NCBI RefSeq assembly: GCF_000943565.1
Contig: NZ_JTDW01000013.1
Coordinates: forward strand, 1 to 64,000
Reading direction: 5' to 3'
Length of the DNA: 64,000 nt
From: Neotamlana sedimentorum
GTDB lineage: Bacteria; Bacteroidota; Bacteroidia; Flavobacteriales; Flavobacteriaceae
Position numbers and translations under genes: made by a program. Of the stretch, positions 34,858-43,392 are shown one piece after another; the first letter of the stretch is position 1; each line of letters starts with the position of its first letter. Below the pieces are notes generated by a model that was not told the DNA's origin, ran no database searches, and saw only the letters and a list, made by a program, of their open reading frames with translations.

Positions 34858-36045
34858 ATGAAAATTTTAGCAATCGATGATCAGCAATTGGTTTTATTGC
34901 CTTTAGAAAAAAGATTAACTGAACTAGGTTATGAGGTGAAAATTGAAACGAACTCTAAAAAAGGTCTCGAGGTATTTGAAAGTTTTATACCGGATTTAGT
35001 GATTGTTGATATAAATATGCCTGGGATTTCAGGTTTAGAGGTTGTAGAGTTTATACGAAATTCCGACAGACCAAATACATCGGTTATGGTGCTTTCAGGT
35101 AACACACAAGATAATGTTATAACAAAAGGTTTCGACTTAGGAATTGATGATTACATGAAGAAACCACTTAGTTTAAACGAGGTTTGTGCTCGTGTAAAAC
35201 GTTTAATTGGAGTTTCAAATCAAACCCAAAAAACGTTGAGTAACGATGTTGTAATTCAGCAAAGATGTGTAGGTGTGGTTATACCATGTTATAATGAAGA
35301 GGAACGTTTGTTAAGTGACGAATTTTTAAGTTATATAGATAAATATTCAGGGTATCATTTATGTTTTGTAAATGATGGAAGTAAAGATAATACTTTAGAT
35401 GTTTTAAAGAATTTACAAAAAGGAAGAGAGGATTTTATCACGGTTTACGATTGTGAAAAAAATGGAGGTAAAGCAGAAGCAGTGCGTTTAGGCATGTTGC
35501 ACATGGCTACTAAAGAAGATTTAGATTATATAGGATTTTTAGATGCCGATTTATCTACAGATTTAGAAGATTTTGATGATTTAGTCAAGACTATAGAAAC
35601 TTCAAGTTTTAAAATTGTTAGTGGTTCTAGAATTTCTAGAATGGGTGCAAATATTACTAAAGAATCGGCAAGAAAAATTATTAGTTTAACTATCAATTAT
35701 ATTATCCGTAAAATCTTAAAAATGGATTTTAAAGACACACAATGTGGTGCTAAAATTTTTAGTAAGGATGTTATAAATATAGGTTTTGGTGAAAAGTTTG
35801 TAACTCAATGGATTTTCGATGTCGAAATTTTTAAACGAATGAGCCATCATTTCGGTTTAAAGAAAGCTAGAACCCTTTTATGCGAACAACCATTAAAAAG
35901 ATGGGTTCACGCAGATGGATCAAAATTATCTATGAAAGATTCTATTAAAATAGTAATGCAATTAGGGCAAATAGCTTGGGTTTACAGAAAAAAAAGAAAA
36001 ATTAATAATTCAGATTTAAAGCACATAGTTGTTAATAACAACTAA
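34858..36045 (+). CDS. Receiver domain fused to GT2 glycosyltransferase
   Basis: 395-aa fusion. Residues 1-118 are a complete response-regulator receiver: Asp7-Asp8, phospho-acceptor Asp51 (IVDINMPG), Ser80 and Lys101-Lys102 (YMKKP). Residues about 136-360 are a GT2 catalytic domain of the dolichyl-phosphate-sugar synthase type: [33 protein letters not shown], the metal site DAD (229-231) and [13 protein letters not shown]. Phosphorylation could directly switch sugar transfer to a lipid carrier. There is no kinase next to it; the kinases at 15315 and 18432, via HPt, are candidates. The junction is in frame with no sign of assembly error. Confidence 0.92.
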   Translation: MKILAIDDQQLVLLPLEKRLTELGYEVKIETNSKKGLEVFESFIPDLVIVDINMPGISGLEVVEFIRNSDRPNTSVMVLSGNTQDNVITKGFDLGIDDYMKKPLSLNEVCARVKRLIGVSNQTQKTLSNDVVIQQRCVGVVIPCYNEEERLLSDEFLSYIDKYSGYHLCFVNDGSKDNTLDVLKNLQKGREDFITVYDCEKNGGKAEAVRLGMLHMATKEDLDYIGFLDADLSTDLEDFDDLVKTIETSSFKIVSGSRISRMGANITKESARKIISLTINYIIRKILKMDFKDTQCGAKIFSKDVINIGFGEKFVTQWIFDVEIFKRMSHHFGLKKARTLLCEQPLKRWVHADGSKLSMKDSIKIVMQLGQIAWVYRKKRKINNSDLKHIVVNNN

Positions 36046-36066
36046 GTAAGTTGATTGATTGTTTGG

Positions 36067-36096
36067 AAAAAAGGAATGCGAAAGCATTCCTTTTTT
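36067..36096 (+). terminator. Intrinsic terminator of the REC-GT2 gene
   Basis: GGAATGC (36073-36079), GAAA tetraloop, GCATTCC (36084-36090), flanked by A6 and T6. The hairpin is perfect and lies 28 nt after the stop codon. Confidence 0.95.
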
Positions 36097-36155
36097 ATTT
36101 TAAAATTAACAGCGTTCAATATTATTTTTCCTATTTTTGGCAATCAATAAAAAAT

Positions 36156-36860
36156 ATGAAACTAATGAGATTTTTAAGTTTAGCAATTGTAGCTGTGCTA
36201 CTTGTATCATGTAACAAACAAGGTGTTACAAATAAAACATTAACATCAGAAATAGATTCTGTAAGCTATGCCATTGGTATGGATGTGGCCAAAAATGTAA
36301 AAACTAGCTTTGATGAGTTCGATAGCGAACTTTTTATTCAAGGTTTTATGAATGTTACCGATTCTACAAATATGCAATTAGATGCTAATAAAGCACAGCA
36401 ATTAATTAGAGCTTATTTTCAGAAAAAACAACAAGAAGAAATAGCTAAAAGACAAGAAAAAGCTAAAGAAAATAAAGAAGCTGGCGAAAAGTTTTTAGCC
36501 GAAAATAAAACTAAAGATGGCGTGGTAACTACAGAAAGCGGATTACAATACATTGTTTTAAAGGAAGGAACAGGAGCAACACCAACAACTACCGATAGAG
36601 TAAAAGTACACTACCATGGTACGTTACTAGATGGTACTGTTTTCGATAGTTCTGTAGATAAAGGTACTCCTGCCGAGTTTGGCGTAACTCAAGTAATAAA
36701 AGGCTGGACTGAAGGGTTGCAACTAATGAAAGAAGGTGCAAAATATAAATTTTTTATACCAGGTGATTTAGCATACGGTGCAAACCCAAGACCAGGTGGT
36801 AAGATTGAGCCAAATTCAACTTTAGTTTTCGATGTAGAATTACTAGAAATATTAAAATAA
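36156..36860 (+). CDS. FKBP-type peptidyl-prolyl isomerase lipoprotein
   Basis: About 234 aa from the ATG at 36156 (MKLMRFLS), which gives a lipoprotein leader ending LLVSCN; a longer TTG reading from 36051 runs through the upstream terminator and is rejected. The N-terminal dimerisation helices ([13 protein letters not shown], then a charged helix rich in Gln and Lys) resemble FkpA/Mip. The C-terminal FKBP domain shows [30 protein letters not shown] and [24 protein letters not shown]. It helps fold proteins in the periplasm. It has its own terminator and is independent of the glycan locus. Confidence 0.92.
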   Translation: MKLMRFLSLAIVAVLLVSCNKQGVTNKTLTSEIDSVSYAIGMDVAKNVKTSFDEFDSELFIQGFMNVTDSTNMQLDANKAQQLIRAYFQKKQQEEIAKRQEKAKENKEAGEKFLAENKTKDGVVTTESGLQYIVLKEGTGATPTTTDRVKVHYHGTLLDGTVFDSSVDKGTPAEFGVTQVIKGWTEGLQLMKEGAKYKFFIPGDLAYGANPRPGGKIEPNSTLVFDVELLEILK

Positions 36861-36878
36861 TTAAAGTTTATACTTTTT

Positions 36879-36912
36879 AAAAAGGTGCTAAATATATTTA
36901 GCACCTTTTTTT
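36879..36912 (+). terminator. Intrinsic terminator of the FKBP gene
   Basis: GGTGCTAAAT (36884-36893) pairs with ATTTAGCACC (36896-36905), flanked by A5 on the left and T7 on the right. The stem is perfect with a tiny loop. Confidence 0.92.
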
Positions 36913-36938
36913 ATGGCATACATTAAATTACCAAATTG

Positions 36939-36946
36939 TACCTTTG
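36939..36946 (+). promoter_or_regulatory. -7 promoter box (TACCTTTG) of era
   Basis: TACCTTTG is an exact TAnnTTTG match 21 nt before the era start, placed right after the FKBP terminator. No clear -33 TTG is present. Confidence 0.6.
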
Positions 36947-36967
36947 CGGTATATAAAATTTTAAAAT

Positions 36968-37849
36968 ATGAAGCATAAAGCTGGTTTTGTTAATATTATT
37001 GGAAATCCTAACGTTGGTAAATCTACACTAATGAATGCTTTTGTAGGAGAGAAACTATCCATTATTACATCGAAGGCGCAAACAACACGTCATCGTATTT
37101 TAGGTATTGTTAATGGAGAAGATTTTCAGGTAGTTTTAAGCGATACACCTGGTATTATTAAACCTGCTTACGAGTTACAAGAATCTATGATGGGTTTTGT
37201 GAAATCGGCCTTCGAAGATGCCGATGTGCTTATTTACATGGTGGAAATTGGAGAAAAAGCTTTAAAAGATGAAGCCTTCTTTAATAAGATAACCAATTCT
37301 AAAATACCTGTTTTATTACTTTTAAATAAAATTGATATTTCAAACCAGGAACAATTGGAAGAACAAGTACAGCTTTGGGCTAAACAAGTACCAAATGCCG
37401 AAATTATTCCTATTTCTGCTTTAGAAGGTTTTCAAGTGGAAGAAGTATTTAATAGAATTATAGAAATGCTTCCAGAGTCTCCGCCGTTTTACCCTAAAGA
37501 TCAATTAACAGATAAGCCAGAGCGCTTTTTTATTAATGAAACTATTCGAGAAAAAATTCTGCTACATTACAAAAAAGAAATTCCTTATGCTGTTGAGGTT
37601 GATACTGAAGAGTTTTTAGAAGAAGAAAAAATAATTCGAGTACGCTCCGTTATAATGGTTGAACGCGAGACGCAAAAAGGCATTATTATAGGCCATAAAG
37701 GTAGTGCTTTAAAACGAGTAGGAGTAGAAGCAAGGAAAGATTTAGAGGCCTTCTTTGGAAAGCAAATTCACCTCGATTTATATGTTAAAGTAAATAAGAA
37801 TTGGAGAAGTAATCAAAACCAATTAAGGCGTTTTGGCTATAATAATTAA
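36968..37849 (+). CDS. era: GTPase Era
   Basis: 293-aa ribosome-assembly GTPase. G1 is GNPNVGKSTL (12-21), then the TTRHR switch (about 40-44), G3 DTPG (about 59-62), G4 NKID (about 121-124) and G5 SAL. The C-terminal KH domain has VMVERETQKGIIIGHKGSALKRVG, which binds the 3' end of 16S rRNA. It is a monocistronic unit between two strong terminators. Confidence 0.97.
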   Translation: MKHKAGFVNIIGNPNVGKSTLMNAFVGEKLSIITSKAQTTRHRILGIVNGEDFQVVLSDTPGIIKPAYELQESMMGFVKSAFEDADVLIYMVEIGEKALKDEAFFNKITNSKIPVLLLLNKIDISNQEQLEEQVQLWAKQVPNAEIIPISALEGFQVEEVFNRIIEMLPESPPFYPKDQLTDKPERFFINETIREKILLHYKKEIPYAVEVDTEEFLEEEKIIRVRSVIMVERETQKGIIIGHKGSALKRVGVEARKDLEAFFGKQIHLDLYVKVNKNWRSNQNQLRRFGYNN

Positions 37850-37952
37850 ATAATAGTAAGTTTTTATTAGGATAACAATAAGTTAATATAATAACTACAT
37901 ATTTGCAATGTCAAAAAAATAAAATTTGACAAGTTTTGAGTTAGTTAGTTTT

Positions 37953-38000
37953 AAAAAAGCTTTAATTGATGTTTCTTCACTTTTCAATTAGGGCTTTTTT
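37953..38000. terminator. Bidirectional terminator between era and the DUF192 gene
   Basis: A 17-bp stem: AAAAAAGCTTTAATTGA (37953-37969) with TCAATTAGGGCTTTTTT (37984-38000), including two G-T pairs, around a 14-nt loop. Tracts at both ends allow it to stop convergent transcription from era and from the DUF192 operon. Confidence 0.88.
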
Positions 38001-38014
38001 GTTTTTATAACTTA

Positions 38015-38497
38015 TTAAAGTGTTTGGAAACTAATGCTATCTCCAATAGAAATTTGTTTTTCATCAACTAAACCTGTATTGATTTCAAATACATATTTTG
38101 CAGGTACCTTAGATGATAACGAAGCTTCATTATAGGGTTTTGCGTTTTTTTGAAAACTCACGATTTTATTTTTATCGTCAATAAAAATAAGATCTAAAGC
38201 TATTTTTGTGTTCTTCATGTAAAACGACCGCGGTTGCATATTGTTAAAAATAAAAAGCATGCCACGAGTTGGTTTCATACTATTTCTATACATTAAACCG
38301 GTTTGAGTTTCGTATTCGGTTTCGGCAATTTCTATATCAAAATTTACTAGAGTGCTATCTTTTTTAAAAATAGTTAACTCACCTTCTTTAGTAAAAGTAA
38401 CTTCGGTTTGTTTAATTACTTTTTTTTCTTCTTTACACGACGTAAAAACAAGTACCAAACTTAAAAATAAAACAGAAAAATAGCTTTTAATAGTCAT
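38015..38497 (-). CDS. DUF192 lipoprotein
   Basis: 160-aa lipoprotein (leader ending FTSC, Cys20) with one DUF192 domain: FDIEIAETEYETQTGLMYRNSM, RGMLFIFNNMQPRSFYMKNTKI and LDLIFIDDKNKIVSFQ. The biochemical function of DUF192 is not established. It begins at the last base of the lgt stop codon (one-base overlap), so it is translated with lgt. Confidence 0.88.
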   Translation of the reverse strand: MTIKSYFSVLFLSLVLVFTSCKEEKKVIKQTEVTFTKEGELTIFKKDSTLVNFDIEIAETEYETQTGLMYRNSMKPTRGMLFIFNNMQPRSFYMKNTKIALDLIFIDDKNKIVSFQKNAKPYNEASLSSKVPAKYVFEINTGLVDEKQISIGDSISFQTL

Positions 38498-39420
38498 TAC
38501 TTTACTGCTGTTTTAGGTTTGTAAACAAACATAAAATATAAACCAATTAAAATAAACGGAATACTTAACCATTGCCCTGTGTTTAAGCCAAACCAGTTAA
38601 TATATTCTTCACCTTGTGGTTCTTTAAAAAACTCAATAACTAAGCGAATGGACCATAATAAAATTAAAAATAAGCCAAATAAAAATCCGGTTTGCTCGCT
38701 TTTTTTAGTTTTAGCGTAGAAATACAATAAAATTAAGAAAACAAAAATATAACAAAACGATTCGTACAGTTGCGCTGGATGTCTGTACGGAATAGCTTCT
38801 AATAACGCCGAATTATTGGCAATGGCATCGTAGGCTTTTTGAATATCTTTTATACCTGTAATTTGAGTTGCTTCATATTTGTTATAATAGTCTTGAATAA
38901 AACGAACGCCTAATGGGAAATCGCCAGACTTTTTACCAATAATTTCCGAATTTATAAAGTTTCCTATTCTAATAAAAACAGCACCAGAAGCAACAGCAAG
39001 TACAATGCGATCTAAAATCCATAAAATAGATTTGTAGTTGTATTTTTTACGGTATAAATACATGCCAATAATAATACCAATGGCAGCTCCGTGACTGGCT
39101 AAACCTTGGAAACCTGTAAATTCTATACCGTTTTTAAAACTAAAAGGAAGAAAAATACTAAAGAAATCTTCTTGTATTAATTCCGATTGATAGAACAACA
39201 CGTGGCCTAATCTCGCTCCAAGCATAGTGGCTAAAACCGTATATATGAATAACGGGTCTAGGTAGTCTAACGAAATTTTTTCTTTCGTAAAAACACGTTT
39301 CATTATGTACCAACCAATTACAAAGGCAGCAACCCACATTAGGCTATAAAAATGGATTTTAAGATTTCCAATAATATCAATACCAGTAACGGGGTTCCAA
39401 TCGAGTTTTAGTAAATGCAT
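38497..39420 (-). CDS. lgt: Prolipoprotein diacylglyceryl transferase Lgt
   Basis: 307-aa inner-membrane enzyme with seven hydrophobic segments that attaches diacylglycerol to lipobox cysteines. Family motifs: GARLGHVLFY (about 70-79), GLASHGAAIG with the conserved His, and the signature RIGNFINSEIIG. YRHPAQLYES and RLVIEFFKEPQGE are also typical. Lgt is required for the many lipoproteins of this window. It is followed by DUF192 with one-base overlap and preceded by the cyclophilin-FKBP gene. Confidence 0.96.
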   Translation of the reverse strand: MHLLKLDWNPVTGIDIIGNLKIHFYSLMWVAAFVIGWYIMKRVFTKEKISLDYLDPLFIYTVLATMLGARLGHVLFYQSELIQEDFFSIFLPFSFKNGIEFTGFQGLASHGAAIGIIIGMYLYRKKYNYKSILWILDRIVLAVASGAVFIRIGNFINSEIIGKKSGDFPLGVRFIQDYYNKYEATQITGIKDIQKAYDAIANNSALLEAIPYRHPAQLYESFCYIFVFLILLYFYAKTKKSEQTGFLFGLFLILLWSIRLVIEFFKEPQGEEYINWFGLNTGQWLSIPFILIGLYFMFVYKPKTAVK

Positions 39421-39473
39421 ATGCGTAATTTTTGGGTAAAGATAACCGTAAATACAATGTTTTTTGTTAATTT

Positions 39474-40601
39474 TTAATTAATAAGTGAGATGGTTTCTAT
39501 CTCGAAAATTAAATTCGATTTTCCAGGAATACCTCTATTTCCATATTCGCCATAGGCTAAATGATATGGAATAAAAAATGTGGCTTTATCACCTAAACTT
39601 AGTTGTTTTAAGCCTTCTTTTAAACCTGCAATTAAAGGTGCATCTGCACTTAATTCTAATTCTACGGCTTCATACTTATCGGCCAATTTCCGTTTTTCGT
39701 TTACAGCATCAAGGGCTTCTGCAATTTCAAGTTTACTGGTTTCAAGTAGTTTGGCGTTTTCGAAATATACGGCATAATGACACAATACGATGTCGCCATC
39801 TCTTAGTTTTTCGCCAGTACCTTTTTCTGAAATGAAATATTTTAAACCTGATTCAAGCGTTGCAGCTTGCGACTTTTGAGCATCAAATTTTGTTTTTGAA
39901 GCTGTTATTATGGCGGCCTCTTTTTCAGCTTTTTCTTTTGCAAGTCGTTCTTCTTCTGCAAAATGATTAATAAATATATCGTTTGCCTTAAATTTTTTTG
40001 CTGTTTTACCTTTTCTAATAATATTTAATTCAGTAATAACAACATCTTCTTTTGGCCGTTTCCTACCATCAACGTCAACGTTTGATATGGAATCTTGAAT
40101 ATTAATGCCAATAACCAATTTACCAAAAACACTGTGTACATTGTCGAGGTGAGGTTTGGGGACTTCGGTTATGAAAAATTGACTACCATTGCTGTTTGGT
40201 CCAGAGTTTGCCATAGATAAAATACCGGGTTTGTCATGTTTTAAATCAGGATGAAATTCATCTTTAAATTTATACCCAGGATTTCCCATACCTGTTGTAG
40301 TTGGGTCGCCACCTTGTATCATAAACTTATCGATAACTCTATGGAAAATAAGGTTGTTATAATATTTTTTGCCTTTATAAGCACTATCCACCATAGTATT
40401 TGTACCTTCCGCAAGTGATACAAAATTAGCTACGGTAATGGGAGTTTTTTCAACTTCTAGTTTTGCAACCATAACGCCTTTAGTTGTTATAAATTCGGCG
40501 TAAATACCATCTTCTAATTCAGGATATTGTGCTTTACAAGAAGTTAGGTTAATTAAAAATAATAGGCTTAAAATGAAAGCGGATTTGCTATAAATATTCA
40601 T
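39474..40601 (-). CDS. Two-domain peptidyl-prolyl isomerase, cyclophilin fused to FKBP
   Basis: 375-aa lipoprotein (leader ending NLTSC, Cys22). The N-terminal cyclophilin domain (about 30-205) has NNLIFHRVIDKFMIQGGDP, SMANSGPNSNGSQFFIT and LDNVHSVFGKL. A charged linker rich in Glu and Lys (about 210-240) leads to the C-terminal FKBP domain (about 245-375), with GDIVLCHYAVYF, LIAGLKEGLKQL and YGEYGNRGIPGKSNLIFEIE. Two structurally unrelated proline isomerases in one chain suggest a dedicated surface-protein folding factor. It lies 2 nt downstream of the GldI-like gene. Confidence 0.92.
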   Translation of the reverse strand: MNIYSKSAFILSLLFLINLTSCKAQYPELEDGIYAEFITTKGVMVAKLEVEKTPITVANFVSLAEGTNTMVDSAYKGKKYYNNLIFHRVIDKFMIQGGDPTTTGMGNPGYKFKDEFHPDLKHDKPGILSMANSGPNSNGSQFFITEVPKPHLDNVHSVFGKLVIGINIQDSISNVDVDGRKRPKEDVVITELNIIRKGKTAKKFKANDIFINHFAEEERLAKEKAEKEAAIITASKTKFDAQKSQAATLESGLKYFISEKGTGEKLRDGDIVLCHYAVYFENAKLLETSKLEIAEALDAVNEKRKLADKYEAVELELSADAPLIAGLKEGLKQLSLGDKATFFIPYHLAYGEYGNRGIPGKSNLIFEIETISLIN

Positions 40602-40603
40602 TT

Positions 40604-41140
40604 TTATTGGGTTTGGGTAATGGAGTTTAAGGTTACTTTACAAATTAAAGGTGTGTTATGTTGAATTTTATTCTCGTCTCCATAATAACCATAGGCTTTT
40701 TGCGATGGAAATATAAAGGTAACTGTTTCGCCAGCTTTCATTAGTTTTAAACCTTCTCGCATACCAGAAAACAATTCTTCTTTATCCATGGCATAATTTT
40801 GAGTTTTTATGTCCTCGGTGGAATAAATTTCATAGCCGTTTAAAGTTTTTACATTGTAATTATAGTTTACAATATCGCCAAATTGAGGTGTTGACAATGT
40901 ATCTGCTTCAATTTTATTGTTATAGTAATACCAAAACCCATTATCTGAAGCAATGTATTCTTGCTCTTGTTTTTGCATTAGTTTTTCAATTAACGCATGT
41001 TCTTTGGCGTTTAATTTTTTATTTCGCTCAATAGATTCATTTATAAACGAACCCGATTTTACCGAAACAGGGCGTCTGGCTTCGGGCGATTTACATCCAA
41101 AGATAAAAACTAATAATAAAAAGGTTAAAAATTTATTCAT
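40604..41140 (-). CDS. gldI: GldI-like FKBP peptidyl-prolyl isomerase lipoprotein
   Basis: 178 aa from the ATG at 41140 (MNKFLTFLLL), giving a lipoprotein leader ending IFGC; a longer reading from 41188 lacks a sensible signal peptide. The FKBP domain shows GDIVNYNYNVKTLNGYEIYS, FSGMREGLKLMKAGETVTFIFPS and YGYYGDENKIQHNTPLICKV. GldI is a gliding-motility-associated isomerase of Flavobacteriia. Its start overlaps the end of the DHH gene by 8 nt, and the cyclophilin-FKBP gene follows after 2 nt. Confidence 0.85.
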   Translation of the reverse strand: MNKFLTFLLLVFIFGCKSPEARRPVSVKSGSFINESIERNKKLNAKEHALIEKLMQKQEQEYIASDNGFWYYYNNKIEADTLSTPQFGDIVNYNYNVKTLNGYEIYSTEDIKTQNYAMDKEELFSGMREGLKLMKAGETVTFIFPSQKAYGYYGDENKIQHNTPLICKVTLNSITQTQ

Positions 41141-42152
41141 TCTTAAGAGCGTGTTTATAGTTTGGTAATATACTAATAAAATTTTCAACGGTTTCGGTTA
41201 ACGTTAAGGTGCTTCTGCCACCGGCAGCATTGGTATGTCCGCCACCGTTAAAATGTTCACGAGACATTAAATTAACTGAAAAATTACCTTTAGAGCGCAA
41301 TGAGATTTTAATAATACCTTCGTGTTTGTCTTCAATAAAAATGGCTGCTAAAACAATACCTTGAAGCGATAAGCCGTAGTTAACAAAACCTTCGGTAAAC
41401 CCTTTTTTAAAGTTATAACGATTAAGTTCTTCCTGTGAAAGAGTAATGTAAGCGGTGCGACTCTCGGGAATAACTCTTAAATTATTAAGTGCGCAGCCCA
41501 AAAGTTGAAGGCGGTCATAACTATTAGTGTCGTATATGTTATTATGTATTTGCGAATTATTAGCTCCTTTTTCAATTAGACTGGCAATTATTTGATGTGT
41601 TTTTCCTGTGGTTGAAGGAAAACGGAATGAGCCTGTATCTGTCATAATACCAACATATAGGCAGGTGGCTACATTTGTGTCGATATAATTTTCATGCCCT
41701 AACATATTAATGTAATTATAAACCATTTCACAGGTTGAACTCATATTTACATCACTATAGGTGAAATTAGAATAAGTGTCTGGGGACTGGTGATGATCTA
41801 TCATTATTTTTATTGCACTAGAATTTGTTAACGCTTCTTCCATATTTCCAGTGCGATGAAACGCGTTAAAATCTAAGGTGAAAATGATGTCAGCATTGTT
41901 AATATAACTGTCGCAGGCTTCAACGGATTCTTCGTATTTTAATATAGTATCATTTCCCGGAATCCATTTTAAAAATTCTGGGTAATCGTTTGGCATTATT
42001 ACTTGAACCTCGTGATTTATTTTTTTTAAGTAATGAAATAAGCCTAGAGACGAACCAATGGCATCGCCATCAGGATTTTTATGAGCAACAATTATAATTT
42101 TCTTTGGTGTTGAAAATAAGTGTTTTATGTGCGTTAAATCTGTTTTATTCAT
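41133..42152 (-). CDS. DHH/DHHA1 phosphoesterase, NrnA-like
   Basis: 339-aa enzyme of the NrnA type (oligoribonuclease / 3'-phosphoadenosine-5'-phosphate phosphatase). DHH motifs: VAHKNPDGDAIGSS (22-35), TLDFNAFHRTGN, the DHH triad in MIDHHQSPD, and the DHHA1 glycine-rich end FNGGGHTNAAGG. It is the first gene of a minus-strand operon with gldI, the cyclophilin-FKBP gene, lgt and DUF192, and is divergent from ndk. Confidence 0.93.
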   Translation of the reverse strand: MNKTDLTHIKHLFSTPKKIIIVAHKNPDGDAIGSSLGLFHYLKKINHEVQVIMPNDYPEFLKWIPGNDTILKYEESVEACDSYINNADIIFTLDFNAFHRTGNMEEALTNSSAIKIMIDHHQSPDTYSNFTYSDVNMSSTCEMVYNYINMLGHENYIDTNVATCLYVGIMTDTGSFRFPSTTGKTHQIIASLIEKGANNSQIHNNIYDTNSYDRLQLLGCALNNLRVIPESRTAYITLSQEELNRYNFKKGFTEGFVNYGLSLQGIVLAAIFIEDKHEGIIKISLRSKGNFSVNLMSREHFNGGGHTNAAGGRSTLTLTETVENFISILPNYKHALKNE

Positions 42153-42188
42153 AGTTGGCGAAGATACAATTTTTTAAAATTGAATAGC

Positions 42189-42218
42189 TTGTTTTTAATT
42201 TTAAATACATTACTTTTG
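42189..42218 (+). promoter_or_regulatory. ndk promoter
   Basis: TTG (42189-42191), a 19-nt spacer and TACTTTTG (42211-42218) fit the Bacteroidota TTG / TAnnTTTG promoter well, 21 nt before the start codon. Confidence 0.75.
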
Positions 42219-42238
42219 CAGGCAAATAAATAACTTAC

Positions 42239-42658
42239 ATGGCAACGAATAGAACATTTACAATGCTTAAGCCTGATGCTGTTGAAAAAGGACACATTGG
42301 TGCAATATTAGAAAAAATTTCGGCTTCAGGATTTAAAATTGTAGCAATGAAATTAACACAGTTAACGAAAGCAGATGCTGAAGAATTTTATGCAATACAC
42401 AGCGAGCGCCCATTTTATGGAGATTTAGTTGAATACATGACTAGAGGTCCAATTGTTGCAGCTATTCTTGAAAAAGATAATGCTGTTGAAGATTTTAGAA
42501 CTTTAATTGGGGCTACAAATCCAGAAGATGCAGCCGAAGGTACTATTAGAAAATTATTTGCAACATCTATTAGCGAAAACGCGGTACATGGCAGCGATAG
42601 TGACGATAATGCTGCTATAGAAGGTGCTTTCCATTTTGCAGGAAGAGATACTTTTTAA
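42239..42658 (+). CDS. ndk: Nucleoside diphosphate kinase
   Basis: 139-aa enzyme that balances NTP pools. It shows [15 protein letters not shown] at the N-terminus and the phospho-histidine loop [15 protein letters not shown] (His118). The length is standard for bacterial Ndk. It is monocistronic with a clear promoter and terminator. Confidence 0.97.
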   Translation: MATNRTFTMLKPDAVEKGHIGAILEKISASGFKIVAMKLTQLTKADAEEFYAIHSERPFYGDLVEYMTRGPIVAAILEKDNAVEDFRTLIGATNPEDAAEGTIRKLFATSISENAVHGSDSDDNAAIEGAFHFAGRDTF

Positions 42659-42684
42659 GCCCATTTTTGTAACATACAATATTA

Positions 42685-42710
42685 AAAAACCCGCTATTTG
42701 GCGGGTTTTT
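42685..42710 (+). terminator. Intrinsic terminator of ndk
   Basis: AAAAACCCGC (42685-42694), 6-nt loop, GCGGGTTTTT (42701-42710): a perfect 10-bp stem with GC core and T tract. The same hairpin could stop the minus-strand cold-shock transcript arriving from the right. Confidence 0.93.
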
Positions 42711-42748
42711 ATTTTTAAAGAGGTTAGCAATTATTTATTTTATATATA

Positions 42749-42937
42749 TTAAATAATTTTTACGTTTACTGCGTTTAAACCTTTTCTTCCTTCTTGTAGT
42801 TCGAATTCTACATTATCTCCTTGGTTAATTTCATCAATTAAACCAGAGATGTGAACGAAATGTTCTTTTTTTGAACCATCTTCAACGATAAATCCAAATC
42901 CTTTTGAATCGTTAAAGAATTTTACTGTTCCTGTCAT
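42749..42937 (-). CDS. Cold-shock protein, CspA family (copy 2)
   Basis: 62-aa single cold-shock domain with RNP1 (KGFGFIV) and RNP2 (HFVHISGL) for binding single-stranded RNA/DNA. It differs at only a few positions from the copy at 43108 (for example DGSKKEH against DDNNKEH), so this is a recent tandem duplication. A terminator lies between the two, so they are separate transcripts. Confidence 0.95.
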   Translation of the reverse strand: MTGTVKFFNDSKGFGFIVEDGSKKEHFVHISGLIDEINQGDNVEFELQEGRKGLNAVNVKII

Positions 42938-43040
42938 TTTTTTTTAAGATATTAAATTAATTATTTATGTTATTGCAAACTCAGTGCCAAATAATAATTA
43001 TTAGATATCTATTTAACAAAAAGTTAGACACCCGAAAGAT

Positions 43041-43082
43041 AAAAAAAAAGCCTGTTGAAAATAAATTTTCAACAGACTTTTT
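43041..43082 (-). terminator. Intrinsic terminator of cold-shock copy 1
   Basis: CTGTTGAAAAT and ATTTTCAACAG (11-bp perfect stem) are flanked by AAAAAG/CTTTTT pairing with one mismatch. Read on the minus strand, it ends in a long T tract (the A9 run at 43041-43049), right after the cold-shock gene stop at 43108. Confidence 0.92.
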
Positions 43083-43107
43083 GAGTTGTAATTGTTAAAG
43101 TATATGT

Positions 43108-43299
43108 TTAGATTACTTTTACGTTTACGGCGTTCAATCCTTTTCTACCTTCTTGTAGATCGAATTCAACATTATCGCCTTCACGAATTTCATCGATAAG
43201 TCCTGAAATGTGTACGAAATGTTCTTTGTTGTTGTCGTCTTCTACGATAAATCCAAATCCTTTTGAATCATTGAAGAATTTTACGGTACCTTTACTCAT
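43108..43299 (-). CDS. Cold-shock protein, CspA family (copy 1)
   Basis: 63-aa cold-shock domain: GTVKFFNDSKGFGFIV holds RNP1, and EHFVHISGL holds RNP2. It acts as an RNA chaperone. An exact -7 box lies 24 nt upstream on the minus strand (TACCTTTG, 43330-43323), and a strong terminator follows. Confidence 0.95.
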   Translation of the reverse strand: MSKGTVKFFNDSKGFGFIVEDDNNKEHFVHISGLIDEIREGDNVEFDLQEGRKGLNAVNVKVI

Positions 43300-43322
43300 T
43301 GTATTTTTATTAAATTAAGATG

Positions 43323-43330
43323 CAAAGGTA
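43323..43330 (-). promoter_or_regulatory. -7 promoter box of cold-shock copy 1
   Basis: TACCTTTG on the minus strand is an exact TAnnTTTG match 24 nt before the start codon, giving a short leader. Confidence 0.6.
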
Positions 43331-43392
43331 ATGTAAATAAGTATAGTAAGTGATTTTTTAGTGGTTTATTTTAAATAAATTTTTAAATGAAT

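Noticed and set aside
36051-36155. N-terminal extension of the FKBP gene from a TTG
   Set aside because: It would be translated through the terminator at 36067-36096, and the ATG at 36156 gives a proper lipoprotein signal.
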